From Streptomyces sp. TSRI0281 (lineage in GTDB: Bacteria; Actinomycetota; Actinomycetes; Streptomycetales; Streptomycetaceae): a stretch of 64,000 nt of DNA. The notes below the pieces were generated by a model that had not been told where the DNA came from, searched no databases, and saw only the letters and a program-made list of their open reading frames with translations. Positions 8,898 to 16,573 of this stretch are shown piece by piece. The translations under genes and the position numbers were made by a program. The stretch is from the NCBI RefSeq assembly GCF_001905125.1, contig NZ_LWLE01000015.1, forward strand, positions 1-64,000, given 5' to 3'. Positions within the stretch are counted from its first letter, which is position 1; every line of letters starts with the position of its first letter.

Positions 8898-8921
8898 ACG
8901 ACACCACGAGTTCAGCGTCAG
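8898..8921 (-). repeat. IS630 right terminal inverted repeat
   Basis: 24 bases mirroring the left end with four mismatches, followed by the target dinucleotide TA at 8922-8923. Confidence 0.8.
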
Positions 8922-8959
8922 TAACCAACGTACCTGGCTATGCGGAGGGTTGGGAGAGT

Positions 8960-9289
8960 GTGGAGGTGGACGAGGAACGAGCAACCGAGCGCGCACTGAT
9001 GAGCGTGCTGCACGCGGCGTTGGACGACGAAGAGGGCGGCGTGACACTCCGGGGGTCTGTCCATGAGCAGCCCGGTCATCCACGAGTTGGGCATCTGGCT
9101 ACGGAGGAGCTGAGCTTCGACGAGCAGGAACAGCTAGTCGTCACCCTGTCCGCCAGCCTTGAGGCGATGCCGGAGGACGAGTTCGAGGCCAATTTCCGCA
9201 AGCTCGACCGAGAACACCAGATCGAAGTCGAAGACGCCATCCGCGACTTCGCCGCTCATGCCGTCGGTGACGAGAGCTGGGACCAGTGA
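8960..9289 (+). CDS. Small acidic hypothetical protein
   Basis: 109 residues, strongly acidic, predicted soluble, with no recognised domain. The second half (residues about 45-100) is mostly helical and rich in Glu/Asp. GTG at 8960 has GGAGGG ten bases upstream. ATG 8999 (MSVLHAALDD) is an alternative. It starts 39 bases past the IS630 right end and lies just before the att-like site, so it probably belongs to the accessory segment. Third-position GC and the ribosome site support it being real. Function unknown. Confidence 0.5.
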   Translation: MEVDEERATERALMSVLHAALDDEEGGVTLRGSVHEQPGHPRVGHLATEELSFDEQEQLVVTLSASLEAMPEDEFEANFRKLDREHQIEVEDAIRDFAAHAVGDESWDQ

Positions 9290-9639
9290 GCCAGGGCTCC
9301 GCCGACAGGCGGGCATCTCAGTCGCGGTGGAGCAGCCGCCCACCCACCATTGGGACGGCCAGACGTGATGCGTGACCGCACCGGGGGGACGGGGTCCGCT
9401 AGATGAGGCAGTTCGAAGTCGCGGCTGTTGTGCAATGAGTGAGTGGTCGGAGGAGCGGTGGTGTCAGCCTTGTGAGAGTGCGGCGAGGTCTGGGTCGCGT
9501 TGCCGGGTTCCACGGGGGCGACTTGGGGACCAGTTGGGGACCACACGGTGTGCGCGATGGTGCACGACGGAGCCTGCTGTGCACATTATCCGCCCCGATT
9601 AAGTCTGTTATGTCCAGAAAATACCCTTGGTCCCTACTC
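9290..9639. other. Non-coding flank of the att-like site
   Basis: No credible gene is seen. The stretch contains one copy of the tandem TTGGGGACC repeat (9523-9542) and leads directly into the tRNA-Pro 3' fragment, so it reads as the left arm of an attachment site. Confidence 0.5.
9523..9542 (+). repeat. Left copy of arm-type repeat
   Basis: The 11-base unit TTGGGGACCAG is followed by TTGGGGACC. An identical 20-base copy lies at 9744-9763 on the other side of the tRNA fragment. Placement on both sides of a crossover core matches integrase arm-type binding sites. Confidence 0.5.
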
Positions 9640-9750
9640 CTGGGGGTCAAGGGGGCGCAGGTTCAAATCCTGTCGTCCCGACTGGAGACAGTCGCAGATC
9701 AGGGCCGGTTTCGGAGAAATCCGAAACCGGCCCTTGACCGTTTTTGGGGA
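9640..9750 (+). other. att-like site: tRNA-Pro 3' half plus terminator
   Basis: These 111 bases match 58104-58214 with three mismatches, in the same orientation. The match begins in the anticodon loop (CTGGGGG), runs through the T arm and acceptor 3' strand, and includes the hairpin terminator (arms at 9702-9715 and 9720-9733, then a T run). The 5' half of the tRNA is absent, so this is not a tRNA gene. Identity from the anticodon loop to just past the gene is the usual pattern of tyrosine-integrase attachment sites in tRNA genes. A decayed integrase lies immediately to the right. Confidence 0.8.
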
Positions 9751-9763
9751 CCAGTTGGGGACC
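9744..9763 (+). repeat. Right copy of arm-type repeat
   Basis: Exact 20-base match to 9523-9542, in the same orientation, starting at the end of the tRNA-Pro terminator. The copy near 58.2 kb has only the first few bases and no second unit. Confidence 0.5.
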
Positions 9764-9780
9764 GGCGCCCTTGACCGGCG

Positions 9781-10614
9781 TCAGTGGGTCATGGAGATCG
9801 GGCCCTGCAGGGAGCGCCGCCCCTGCGGCCGTGACTTTGTGTATGTCCGGGTGCGGGTAGCGCTGGATGGTGGTCTGCGAACCGCGACCGGCGATCCTGC
9901 GGAGGGCGTGCAATCCGGTGTGCCGGAGGTCATGGCGGCATAGATGCTTGTAGCCGAGCTTGGTGACCACGTCGTCCCAGTGTGTGGCGTCGCGCAGGAC
10001 GGCGGTGGAAATGTGTCCGCCTCGCGGGCCCGTGAACGGGCGGGCGTAGGGATTGGGGTCGGTGGACAGGATGGGCTGGGCGGCGAGGGGGCGGATCTCC
10101 TCGCCGATGGGAACCTTGCGGGCACGCTTGCCCTTGGTGCCCTTGTCGGTCAGCCCGCCGGGCGCGGGGGTGGTCTGGCGTCGCACGGTCCAGATCCACT
10201 GGGTGGTGTCGATGGCTCCGACGCGGCAGCCTGAGGTCCCTCCGATCCGTGCGGCGGTGCACGCGGCGAAGACGACCACGTCTCGGCACGACACGCATCC
10301 GCCGGCCTGACAGGTAGGGGTCGAGTGTTTTCAGCTCCAGGCTGCGCAGGGCGAGGTCCATGTTCGCGTTGCCGTATTCGGCGAGCTTCATGGTGGCGAG
10401 CGAGGGGGACAGCCCTGCCCCAGCGGCTTCGATGATGGACTGGAGCCACTCCTGCGCTTCATCCTCGTCCGCCTTTCCTGCTGACAGGGACAGGCGCCGC
10501 TTCGTGGCCGGATCGAACCCGCGCTCGTGCGCGGTAGGGGTTGAGCCGATCGGGGCGGTAGTCGATGTCGGTGGAGAGTGGAACGCCGACCGGAACAATG
10601 GGTTTCTCGGCCAT
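9781..10614 (-). pseudogene. Decayed tyrosine integrase
   Basis: Recognisable integrase pieces lie in different frames. The start MAEKPIVPVGVPLS is at 10614, then GFDPATKRRLSLS to DPYLSGRRMRVV after a frameshift. The middle (about 80 residues of arm-binding and core domain) is missing. The catalytic part resumes with VVVFAACTAARIGG and KGTKGKRARKVPIGEEI. HDLRHTGL runs directly into LRRIAGRG, lacking about ten residues, and the second-box His is Arg. The tyrosine region QRYPHPD survives. It is therefore inactive. It ends beside the att-like site and overlaps the upstream excisionase stop by one base (TGATG), the arrangement of actinomycete integrative elements such as pSAM2, which also uses a tRNA-Pro. 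Confidence 0.85.
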
Positions 10615-10704
10615 CAGCCTTCTCGGCGCGGGACGGTCCGGTGGCTGTGCAGCCATTCGTCAACGTCGAGCGCGCTGTACACGATGACGCGTTCCGAAAC
10701 GGAG
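10614..10704 (-). pseudogene. Excisionase C-terminal remnant
   Basis: The last 27 or so codons of a MerR/Xis-like helix-turn-helix protein are readable (VSERVIVYSALDVDEWLH). The DNA-binding N-terminus has been lost upstream, where the MFS gene ends. The stop overlaps the integrase start, as expected for an xis-int pair. Confidence 0.6.
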
Positions 10705-10739
10705 GCGCAGCCGTTCAGCGGAGCTGTTCGAGACCTTGG

Positions 10740-11924
10740 TCATGCTGCGCTCTCGCAGGCAGCTGTCTGTGCCGGTTCTGACGCCTGACGTGCCGCAGCG
10801 CGGGTCGCGATCCAGCTGGTGAGCGCCACGGCAAGAACGGCAGGAGCGAGCGCCCAGGCTGCGAGGTCGGCCGGGCTGGTGCCCGCGGTGAGCAACGCGC
10901 CGCCGAGGGCAGCTCCGACCGCGGAGCCCAGGTACATCGCGGCCATCTGGAACGCGATGATGGGCATCGCCCGCGCGGGCCGGTCCGCGGTGAGCGTCTG
11001 CTGCAGCGTCGGGACGCTCGCCCAGCCGGCCGCGCCCCAGACCGCAGCCGCGATCAGCCACACGGTCGGCGAAGAGGAAAGCCACGCTGCGGCAAAGCTC
11101 AGCGCCAGCAGGGCGGGCAGCGCGACCAGCAGCGTCTTGGGGCCGTAGCGGTCGAGCGGCTTGCCGATCAGTGCGGAGCCGGTGACGCCGCCGATGCCCC
11201 AGGCCCAGACCAGGGCAAAGCCCAGGTCCCCGAGCCCGCGGCCCTCGGCCATGGGCAACAGGTAGGTGTAGAGGCCCAGGCTCGCGACGCCCAGAAGGAA
11301 GGCGGCCGCGACGCCGACACTGGTCCGGCTCGATCGCAGCACCGTGAACGCGGACCCGCCCGCCGCCGAGTCGAGACGGGGGAGCGTCTTCGCGCGGAAG
11401 GCCAGCGCCGCCATGCTGACCACGCCGATGAGCACGACCAGGGCCATGGTCCAGCGCCACCCGGCGTTCTGGCCGATGATCATCCCGACCGGCACGCCCG
11501 CGACGGTGCCCGTGGAAAGCCCGAAGGTCACCAGGGACATGGCGCGGCCCCGTTCGTGGTCGGCGACCATCGCGGCGGCAGTGGCGGTCGCCACGGCCGT
11601 GAGGATGCCCGCGCCCACGCCGGCCACCACGCGCGAGGCGAGGAAGACCTCGATGCCCGGCGCGACCGTGGTGACGAGGTTGCCGAGGTTGAACAGCCCG
11701 AGGGCGATGAGCAGCGCCCGTGCCGTGCTGCCGCGGGTAAGCCTTCCCGACAGCAGTGGCCCGGCGACCGCGTAGGCGGCGGTGAACGCCGTGACGCCCA
11801 GGCCGATCATCGACACCGTGCTCGTCAGCGAGTCGGCGATCCGGGGAAGGACGCCCGCGACCACGTACGCGTCAACCCCCAGCGAGACGGCGGCGACGAC
11901 CAGGGGCCACACCTTGCGGATCAT
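10740..11924 (-). CDS. MFS drug:H+ antiporter-like transporter (DHA1 type)
   Basis: 394 residues with twelve predicted membrane helices: PLVVAAVSLGVDAYVVAGVLP at the start, and a loop 2-3 region ending LSGRLTRGSTAR that resembles the MFS GRLADRxGRR motif. It resembles the YdhP/AraJ group of small-molecule exporters. The substrate cannot be read from sequence. The ATG at 11924 overlaps the stop of the ArsR-type regulator by four bases, so the two are co-transcribed and the regulator probably controls the exporter. The C-terminal residues are polar. It directly abuts the integrase/excisionase debris but is intact. Confidence 0.85.
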   Translation of the reverse strand: MIRKVWPLVVAAVSLGVDAYVVAGVLPRIADSLTSTVSMIGLGVTAFTAAYAVAGPLLSGRLTRGSTARALLIALGLFNLGNLVTTVAPGIEVFLASRVVAGVGAGILTAVATATAAAMVADHERGRAMSLVTFGLSTGTVAGVPVGMIIGQNAGWRWTMALVVLIGVVSMAALAFRAKTLPRLDSAAGGSAFTVLRSSRTSVGVAAAFLLGVASLGLYTYLLPMAEGRGLGDLGFALVWAWGIGGVTGSALIGKPLDRYGPKTLLVALPALLALSFAAAWLSSSPTVWLIAAAVWGAAGWASVPTLQQTLTADRPARAMPIIAFQMAAMYLGSAVGAALGGALLTAGTSPADLAAWALAPAVLAVALTSWIATRAAARQASEPAQTAACESAA

Positions 11925-12262
11925 GCGTCGGCCTCCCCGCGGTCGTCGGCGGCGCTCTCGTAGCCGGTGAGCACCGTGCCGAGCAGGCCCGGGAAGCGCG
12001 CTTCGAGGTCATCCTCGCGCAGCCGGATCATGCACTTGCGGCCCTCGGCGCGCACGAAGACCACGCCGGACTCGCGCAACAGGCTCGTGTGGTGGGTCAG
12101 CGTCGAGCGCGGCAGTTCGGGGCCGAGGTCGATGCTGTCGGTCTCGCCCTGCTCGGCGAGCATGCGCACCATGTTCAGCCGCAGCGGCTCGCTGAGGGCG
12201 AAGAGCACGCGCGGGATCGCGATCTCGTCAGTATCTGGGTGGTGATAGGTCCGCGGGGGCAA
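11921..12262 (-). CDS. ArsR-family winged-helix repressor
   Basis: 113 residues. ArsR fold: LSEPLRLNMVRML, then the recognition-helix segment LPRSTLTHHTSLLRESGVV and the wing FVRAEGRKCMIRLRE. No CxC metal-binding motif is present in helix 3, so it is more likely a drug or redox sensor than a metal sensor; C78 lies in the wing. TTG at 12262 has GAGG about nine bases upstream and is preferred because no ATG or GTG precedes the domain in frame. It heads an operon with the MFS exporter and probably binds the inverted repeats just upstream. Confidence 0.8.
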   Translation of the reverse strand: MPPRTYHHPDTDEIAIPRVLFALSEPLRLNMVRMLAEQGETDSIDLGPELPRSTLTHHTSLLRESGVVFVRAEGRKCMIRLREDDLEARFPGLLGTVLTGYESAADDRGEADA

Positions 12263-12270
12263 CGGTCATC

Positions 12271-12327
12271 CTCAATCGTTCGAAAATAGTCGCACAATAA
12301 TCGTGCGGGAATTCTGGCACGATTGAG
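12271..12327. promoter_or_regulatory. AT-richer operator region for the ArsR/MFS operon
   Basis: Two nested inverted repeats: CTCAATCGT at 12271-12279 with ACGATTGAG at 12319-12327, and CGCAC (12291-12295) with GTGCG (12303-12307). It sits directly upstream of the regulator start in a locally AT-rich patch, so it probably includes the promoter and an autoregulatory operator. Confidence 0.5.
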
Positions 12328-12597
12328 TTGGGTGAGCAAGCCGAGATGGGCCGGCGACTACCGACGGCGGGCGTCATCGTGAGACGGTCGCCCGCCGGTC
12401 GGCGGGCGACCGCGGTGCGGGAGGTTCGCGTCGCGGGTTGGCTCGCGGACAATGACGTCCGCGCCATCGTGCCCTTCGACGTCGGCCAGCCTGTCGAGCG
12501 CGCTGGGCGAGTAGCCACGCTCTGGGACGAGGTTCCGCTCCAAGCTCACGGCTCCATCGCCGACGTGGCACTGGCGCTCAAGGAACTGCACACCCGC
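12328..12597 (+). pseudogene. Phosphotransferase (APH-like) gene fragment
   Basis: Residues 31-89 of this frame (REVRVAGWLADNDV, VPFDVGQPV, TLWDEVP, IADVALALKELHT) match the segment of aminoglycoside/choline phosphotransferases between the nucleotide lysine and the hinge. The N-terminal ATP-binding part and the whole catalytic C-terminal lobe with HGD are absent. Similarity stops at about 12595, where IS110-family sequence appears to begin, so insertion probably truncated it. Not functional. Confidence 0.55.
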
Positions 12598-12865
12598 GTC
12601 CCCCGTTATCTTTTTCGCGGTCCTGCAATGGGACCGCTGGCCTCCGGGCCCGGTATGACTGTGTCCCCTCTGTCGAAGGCATGACCTGGGGGGTGGTGTC
12701 GCCGGGTCCGTGGGGTGCTGTCGGAGACGCTGATGAGAGACCCGGCCACCGCCCGGTCCGGCGCAATGCCGGGCAGAGACGTGGGCGGCAGGTCTGCATA
12801 ACGTGGATGCGCGAGCACGGTGCCGTTGCCGAGGCCGGCATGGTCAACGACCTGGAGAGGGTGCG
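12598..12865 (+). other. Putative IS110 non-coding end (bridge-RNA region)
   Basis: A 268-base non-coding stretch between the broken phosphotransferase and the IS110 transposase start. In IS110-family elements the non-coding end upstream of the recombinase encodes the bridge RNA that pairs with target and donor DNA. Here it contains short hairpins (for example GGTCC and GGGACC near 12618-12636). I cannot fold it or define its ends by eye. Confidence 0.35.
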
Positions 12866-13388
12866 ATGTTCGACATCGAAGGCGTGGGCGTCTTCCTCGG
12901 GATGGACGTCGGCAAGACGGCCCATCACGGTCACGGGCTCACCCCGGGCGGGAAGAAGGTCTTCGACAAGGCGATGCCCAACAGTGAACCGAAACTGCGG
13001 GCCGTCTTCGACAAACTCAGGGCCAAGTTCGGCACCGTCCTGGTGATCGTGGACCAGCCCGCCTCGATCGGCGCCCTGCCCCTGACCGTCGCCCGCGACG
13101 CCGGCTGCCAGGTCGCCTACCTGCCCGGACTCGCGATGCGCCGGATCGCCGACCTCTACCCGGGCGAGGCGAAGACCGACGCGAAGGACGCCGCGGTGAT
13201 CGCGGACGCCGCCCGGACGATGCCCCACACGCTGCGGTCGCTGGAGCTGACCGACGAGATCACCGCCGAGCTCACGGTGCTGACCGGCTTCGACCAGGAC
13301 CTCGCGGCCGAGGCGACCCGCACCAGCAACCGGATACGCGGCCTGCTCACCCAGTTCCACCCCTCGCTGGAGCGCGTGCTCGGCCCGC
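12866..13388 (+). pseudogene. IS110-family transposase, N-terminal half only
   Basis: ATG 12866 with GGAGAGG seven bases upstream. The first ~174 residues are a normal IS110 RuvC-like (DEDD) domain: D in FLGMDVGK, D in VIVDQPAS and the pair in KTDAKDAAVIAD, continuing to LLTQFHPSLERVLGPR. The coiled linker and the C-terminal catalytic-serine domain, another ~220 residues in relatives, are missing. After GPR the frame enters unrelated sequence that is coding-like in a different frame. A truncated, inactive relic. Confidence 0.85.
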
Positions 13389-13571
13389 GTCGAGCCCCCG
13401 GTGCCGTTCGCCCCCGGTGCCTGGCTTGCCACGCTCGCCGCACGGCCGCGGCTGACCGGCCGGTTGCCCTCCGGGCCCGGCGGGCACCACTTCACCTGGA
13501 CGCCGTGCGACGTCACGCGCGCGGGGCGTATAGGGCATGTCCGCGTGCCGGCAGGCACGTGCGGCCGCTAA
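13389..13571 (+). pseudogene. C-terminal fragment of an unidentified gene
   Basis: An open frame of about 60 codons to TAA at 13569, with strong G/C third positions typical of Streptomyces coding DNA (VEPPVPFAPGAWLATLAARP to VPAGTCGR). It has no start codon and begins exactly where IS110 similarity stops. I read it as the tail of a gene cut by the IS110 rearrangement. Family not recognised. Confidence 0.35.
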
Positions 13572-13766
13572 CCGGCACGCCTACCTCGCTCGGCATGTGA
13601 CCGACGCCGCCGACCGGTCCGGGGGAGCGAGCCTCGCGCCGAACCATCCGGGTCAAGGGAAAGACGCTCGCTTCCCGCCCCGCGCGCCCGCCGGGGATTG
13701 CGGGACAGTCCTTGGCCCGGTGAAGGGCCGCCGACCGTCATGTCGCACCCTGTCCGCACTCGCGTT

Positions 13767-13790
13767 CCGTCACACTGCGCACTGTGACGG
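13767..13790. promoter_or_regulatory. Inverted repeat spanning the permease start codon
   Basis: CCGTCACA and TGTGACGG flank an 8-base spacer. The GTG start at 13784 lies inside the right arm. It could be an operator overlapping the start of a leaderless transcript, or an mRNA hairpin hiding the start codon. Confidence 0.4.
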
Positions 13791-16012
13791 ATGCACGGAG
13801 TGGTGGAGGTGCGGGCTCGGCCGGTCCGCCGGGCCCGGCCGCGGGGGCGCCCGGACTGGGCGAGGAGCAACTGCGGGTGCTGCGGCGGGTGGGGCGGGAA
13901 TGGGGGCGGGTGTCGGCGGCTCCGGAGGTGTGGCGCCGTGCCCTGCCGGTCGATCCCGACCTGGGGAGGTTCCCGCCCGTGGCGGAGATCCAGCCGGCCG
14001 GGTTCGGGCGTCTGGTGAGCATCTCCGCGCTGGGGCCACGCACGGCGGGAGAACAGGTCGATACGGAGGAGCTGCCCGCGGGACGCCCGGGTCGTGCGGG
14101 GGTGCGGGCCCGGCGGGTGCTGCTGGGTGCGGCGCTGAAGAGTTCCGCGCTGGTGACCGAGCGGATGCGCAAGGCGCTGGCGCTGCCGGTGCTGTCGGCC
14201 GACGCGTTGTCGTCGGTCGCCTACGGCCCGGAGGCGATGCTCGCGGTCCTCGTGCTGGCCGGTACGGCGGGGCTCACGTACTCGTTTCCGGTCGCCGCGG
14301 CGATCGTGTTCCTGATGTTCGCGGTGGGGCTGTCGTACCGTCAGACTATCCGGGCCTATCCGCACGGCGGCGGGTCGTACATCGTCGCGAGCGACAATCT
14401 GGGCCCGGTGCCCGGACTGATGGCCGCCGCCGGGCTGATGACCGACTACATCCTCACCGTGGCCGTGTCGATCGCCTCGGGGATCGCGGCGATCACTTCG
14501 GCGCTCCCCTCACTGGCCTCCGCCACGGTACCCATGGGTGTCGGAGTGGTCGTCCTTCTCCTGGCGGGGAACTTGCGTGGGGTCCGGCAGGCCGGAGCCC
14601 TGTTCGCGGCCCCGACCTACGCCTTCATCGTCGCGATGTTCGCGCTGATCGCCTTCGGTCTGGCGGACTCCGCAGGCCGGGGATTCGAGCCGCGCCCGGC
14701 CCCGGCACTGGCTGTCACCGAGACCGTCGGCCTGCTGCTGATCATGCGGGCCTTCTCCTCCGGTGCCACGGCGATGACCGGCATCGAGGCGATCTCCAAC
14801 GCGGTACCGGCGTTCAAGACCGTCGAATGGCGCAACGCCCGTACGACCCTGACGTGGATGGTGTCGCTCCTCATCACGATGTTCGCCGGGATCGTGGTCC
14901 TCGTCCATCTCGCCGGGGTGGTGCCCAGGGAGCAGGAGACCGTGCTCTCCCAGCTCGCCCGTCTGAGCTTCGGTTCGGGGTGGATGTATGTCTTCATCCA
15001 GGCGGCCACCGCCGCGGTACTGCTGCTGGCCGCGAACACCGCGTACAACGATTTTCCCCGGGTGCTCTCCCTGCTGGCGCGCGACGGCTACGCGCCGCGG
15101 GTGTTCATGCGCATGGGCGACCGCCTCGCCTACAGCAACGGGATCGTCCTGCTCTCGCTGGCCGCCGCCCTGGTGTTCGTGGCGTTCGACGGTTTGACCG
15201 GGGCGCTGATTCCGCTGTACGCCGTCGGGGTCTTCCTCGCCTTCACGCTCTCGCAGACGGGGATGGTCGTCCACTGGTGGCGGCTGCGTGACCGCCACTG
15301 GCGCAAGAGCCTGTTCTTCAACGCCACGGGCGGTCTGCTGTCGGCCGTGGTCTTCATCACTGCGGGCATCAGCAAGTTCACCTCCGGGGCGTGGGTGGCC
15401 ATCGTCGCCGTCGTCCTCTTCCTGCTGGTGACCACACGGATCCGCCGTCACTACGATGCCGCCCACGCGGCCCTGCGACTGCATCCGCACAGCATCGAAC
15501 TGCCCGCGCACAGTGCGGAAGGGCCGCTGCCGGGACAGCCGCCGCCCGTCGCTCCCGAAACGCGCGCCGCGCCTGCGGACGGAAACGGGGAGGACGAGGA
15601 ATTCCCGGAGGAGATCCACCATCTCTCCGTCGTCGCCGTCGCCGCGCTCGACCTCGCCGGTATGCGGGCCCTCGCCTACGCGGCCTCGCTCCAGCAGCCC
15701 GTCCTCGCCCTCCACATCGGCCTCACCGAGGAGGAGGCCCGGCGCTTCCGCGGCTACTGGACCCTGTGGGGCGACCACCTGCCCCTGGAGATCGTCATCT
15801 CCCCCTACCGGGCCGTGGTCGCCCCGCTCGTCCACTACATCGAAGCACTCCACCGGCAGCACCCCGATCTCACCCTCACCGTCATCCTTCCGGAGATCGT
15901 CACCCGGCACCGACGGCACCAACTCCTGCACAGCCGCACCGCCACCCGCCTGCGCCGCGCCCTGCGCCCCCTCCCCAAGATCGTCATCACCACCGTGCCC
16001 TTCCACCTGTAG
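13784..16012 (+). CDS. APC-superfamily permease, KimA-like (probable K+ importer)
   Basis: 742 residues. A soluble N-terminus of about 125 residues is followed by about twelve membrane helices from LSADALSSVAYGPEAML to about residue 550, then a cytoplasmic C-terminus of about 190 residues. The LSSVAYG start of helix 1, YPHGGGSYIVASDNLG and the long cytoplasmic tail match the KimA/YdaO group of APC transporters, high-affinity potassium importers in Bacillus. Amino-acid transport is the alternative. GTG 13784 (MTDARSGG) has no ribosome site and sits within an inverted repeat, so a leaderless message is possible. The next gene starts 90 bases downstream with its own promoter. Confidence 0.75.
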   Translation: MTDARSGGGAGSAGPPGPAAGAPGLGEEQLRVLRRVGREWGRVSAAPEVWRRALPVDPDLGRFPPVAEIQPAGFGRLVSISALGPRTAGEQVDTEELPAGRPGRAGVRARRVLLGAALKSSALVTERMRKALALPVLSADALSSVAYGPEAMLAVLVLAGTAGLTYSFPVAAAIVFLMFAVGLSYRQTIRAYPHGGGSYIVASDNLGPVPGLMAAAGLMTDYILTVAVSIASGIAAITSALPSLASATVPMGVGVVVLLLAGNLRGVRQAGALFAAPTYAFIVAMFALIAFGLADSAGRGFEPRPAPALAVTETVGLLLIMRAFSSGATAMTGIEAISNAVPAFKTVEWRNARTTLTWMVSLLITMFAGIVVLVHLAGVVPREQETVLSQLARLSFGSGWMYVFIQAATAAVLLLAANTAYNDFPRVLSLLARDGYAPRVFMRMGDRLAYSNGIVLLSLAAALVFVAFDGLTGALIPLYAVGVFLAFTLSQTGMVVHWWRLRDRHWRKSLFFNATGGLLSAVVFITAGISKFTSGAWVAIVAVVLFLLVTTRIRRHYDAAHAALRLHPHSIELPAHSAEGPLPGQPPPVAPETRAAPADGNGEDEEFPEEIHHLSVVAVAALDLAGMRALAYAASLQQPVLALHIGLTEEEARRFRGYWTLWGDHLPLEIVISPYRAVVAPLVHYIEALHRQHPDLTLTVILPEIVTRHRRHQLLHSRTATRLRRALRPLPKIVITTVPFHL

Positions 16013-16072
16013 TCCGCGGTCGGCCGACGGCGGCAGCCGAGCGGGCCGGGCGGCTCCATTGCCCCACGTGAC

Positions 16073-16095
16073 TACCTCTGCATGAGAGGTAATAT
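16073..16095 (+). promoter_or_regulatory. Operator and -10 of the MarR-ABC operon
   Basis: Perfect inverted repeat TACCTCT-gcatg-AGAGGTA (16073-16091) overlaps a -10 hexamer TAATAT (16090-16095). The hexamer ends six bases before the MarR start, so the transcript should be leaderless. The repeat is placed for autorepression by the MarR protein. Confidence 0.65.
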
Positions 16096-16101
16096 GGGCA
16101 T

Positions 16102-16566
16102 ATGCCGGATAGGGGAATCCCGGGGGAACTGGGTGACCTGCTGGCCGGCGTCAACCGGCTCGTACGGCGCAGCCTGCGCGGCGGTCCGACCGGCCCGCCG
16201 ATGCCGGCGGCCCAGGCCGAACTGCTCCGGCTGGTCCAGGCGAACCCCGGCATCCGCGTCTCGGCGGCGGCCGGGGAACTGCGCCTCGCCGACAACTCGG
16301 TGTCGACCCTGATCCGCCAACTCACCGGGCTGGGACTGATGGTCAGGGAGCAGGACCCGCAGGACGCCCGTGCCGCATCACTGTGCGTCACACCCGAGGC
16401 CGCTGAACGGCTGCGGGACTGGGACGACCGACGCGCCGCCGTCTACCGGGAGCGATGGCCGCAGCTGTCCGCACGGGACCGGGCGGCACTGACCGCCGCC
16501 ATGCCCGCGCTGCGCAGACTCGCCGCCCTGCTCCATGAGGAATCGCGTACGCCAACACAGAGGTGA
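16102..16566 (+). CDS. MarR-family transcriptional regulator
   Basis: 154 residues. MarR fold with the winged helix at about 35-100: LLRLVQANPGIRVSAAAGEL, recognition helix NSVSTLIRQLTGLGLM and wing REQDPQDARAASLCVT. Flanking helices make the dimer. ATG 16102 lacks a ribosome site and lies seven bases after a good -10, so it is probably leaderless. First gene of a three-gene operon with an ABC-2 exporter (7-base gap to the ATPase). It probably represses the exporter through the palindrome at 16073-16091 until its ligand is present. Ligand unknown. Confidence 0.85.
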   Translation: MPDRGIPGELGDLLAGVNRLVRRSLRGGPTGPPMPAAQAELLRLVQANPGIRVSAAAGELRLADNSVSTLIRQLTGLGLMVREQDPQDARAASLCVTPEAAERLRDWDDRRAAVYRERWPQLSARDRAALTAAMPALRRLAALLHEESRTPTQR

Positions 16567-16573
16567 TCCGGCC

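Larger units (their letters stand above)
7759..8921 (-). mobile_element. IS630-family insertion sequence, complete
   Basis: The element is bounded by 24-base terminal inverted repeats (CTGAGGTTGAACTC at the left, CTGACGCTGAACTC as the reverse complement at the right; 20 of 24 match) and flanked on both sides by the dinucleotide TA, the target duplicated by IS630/Tc1-type elements. Length is about 1163 bases. It encodes a helix-turn-helix ORF and a DDE ORF in two overlapping frames. It separates the two-component operon from the att-like scar. Confidence 0.85.

Noticed and set aside
9640..9693. A second tRNA-Pro gene
   Set aside because: Only the 3' half is present; there is no 5' acceptor strand or D arm upstream.
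13572..13783. ydaO-type c-di-AMP riboswitch before the KimA-like permease
   Set aside because: KimA genes in Firmicutes often have one, but none of the conserved ydaO core blocks is visible, and the likely leaderless start leaves no room.
14510..16006. A 498-codon minus-strand frame opposite the KimA-like permease
   Set aside because: Composition is His/Arg/Asp/Gly-rich and lacks any motif; the + strand frame is a clear twelve-helix transporter.
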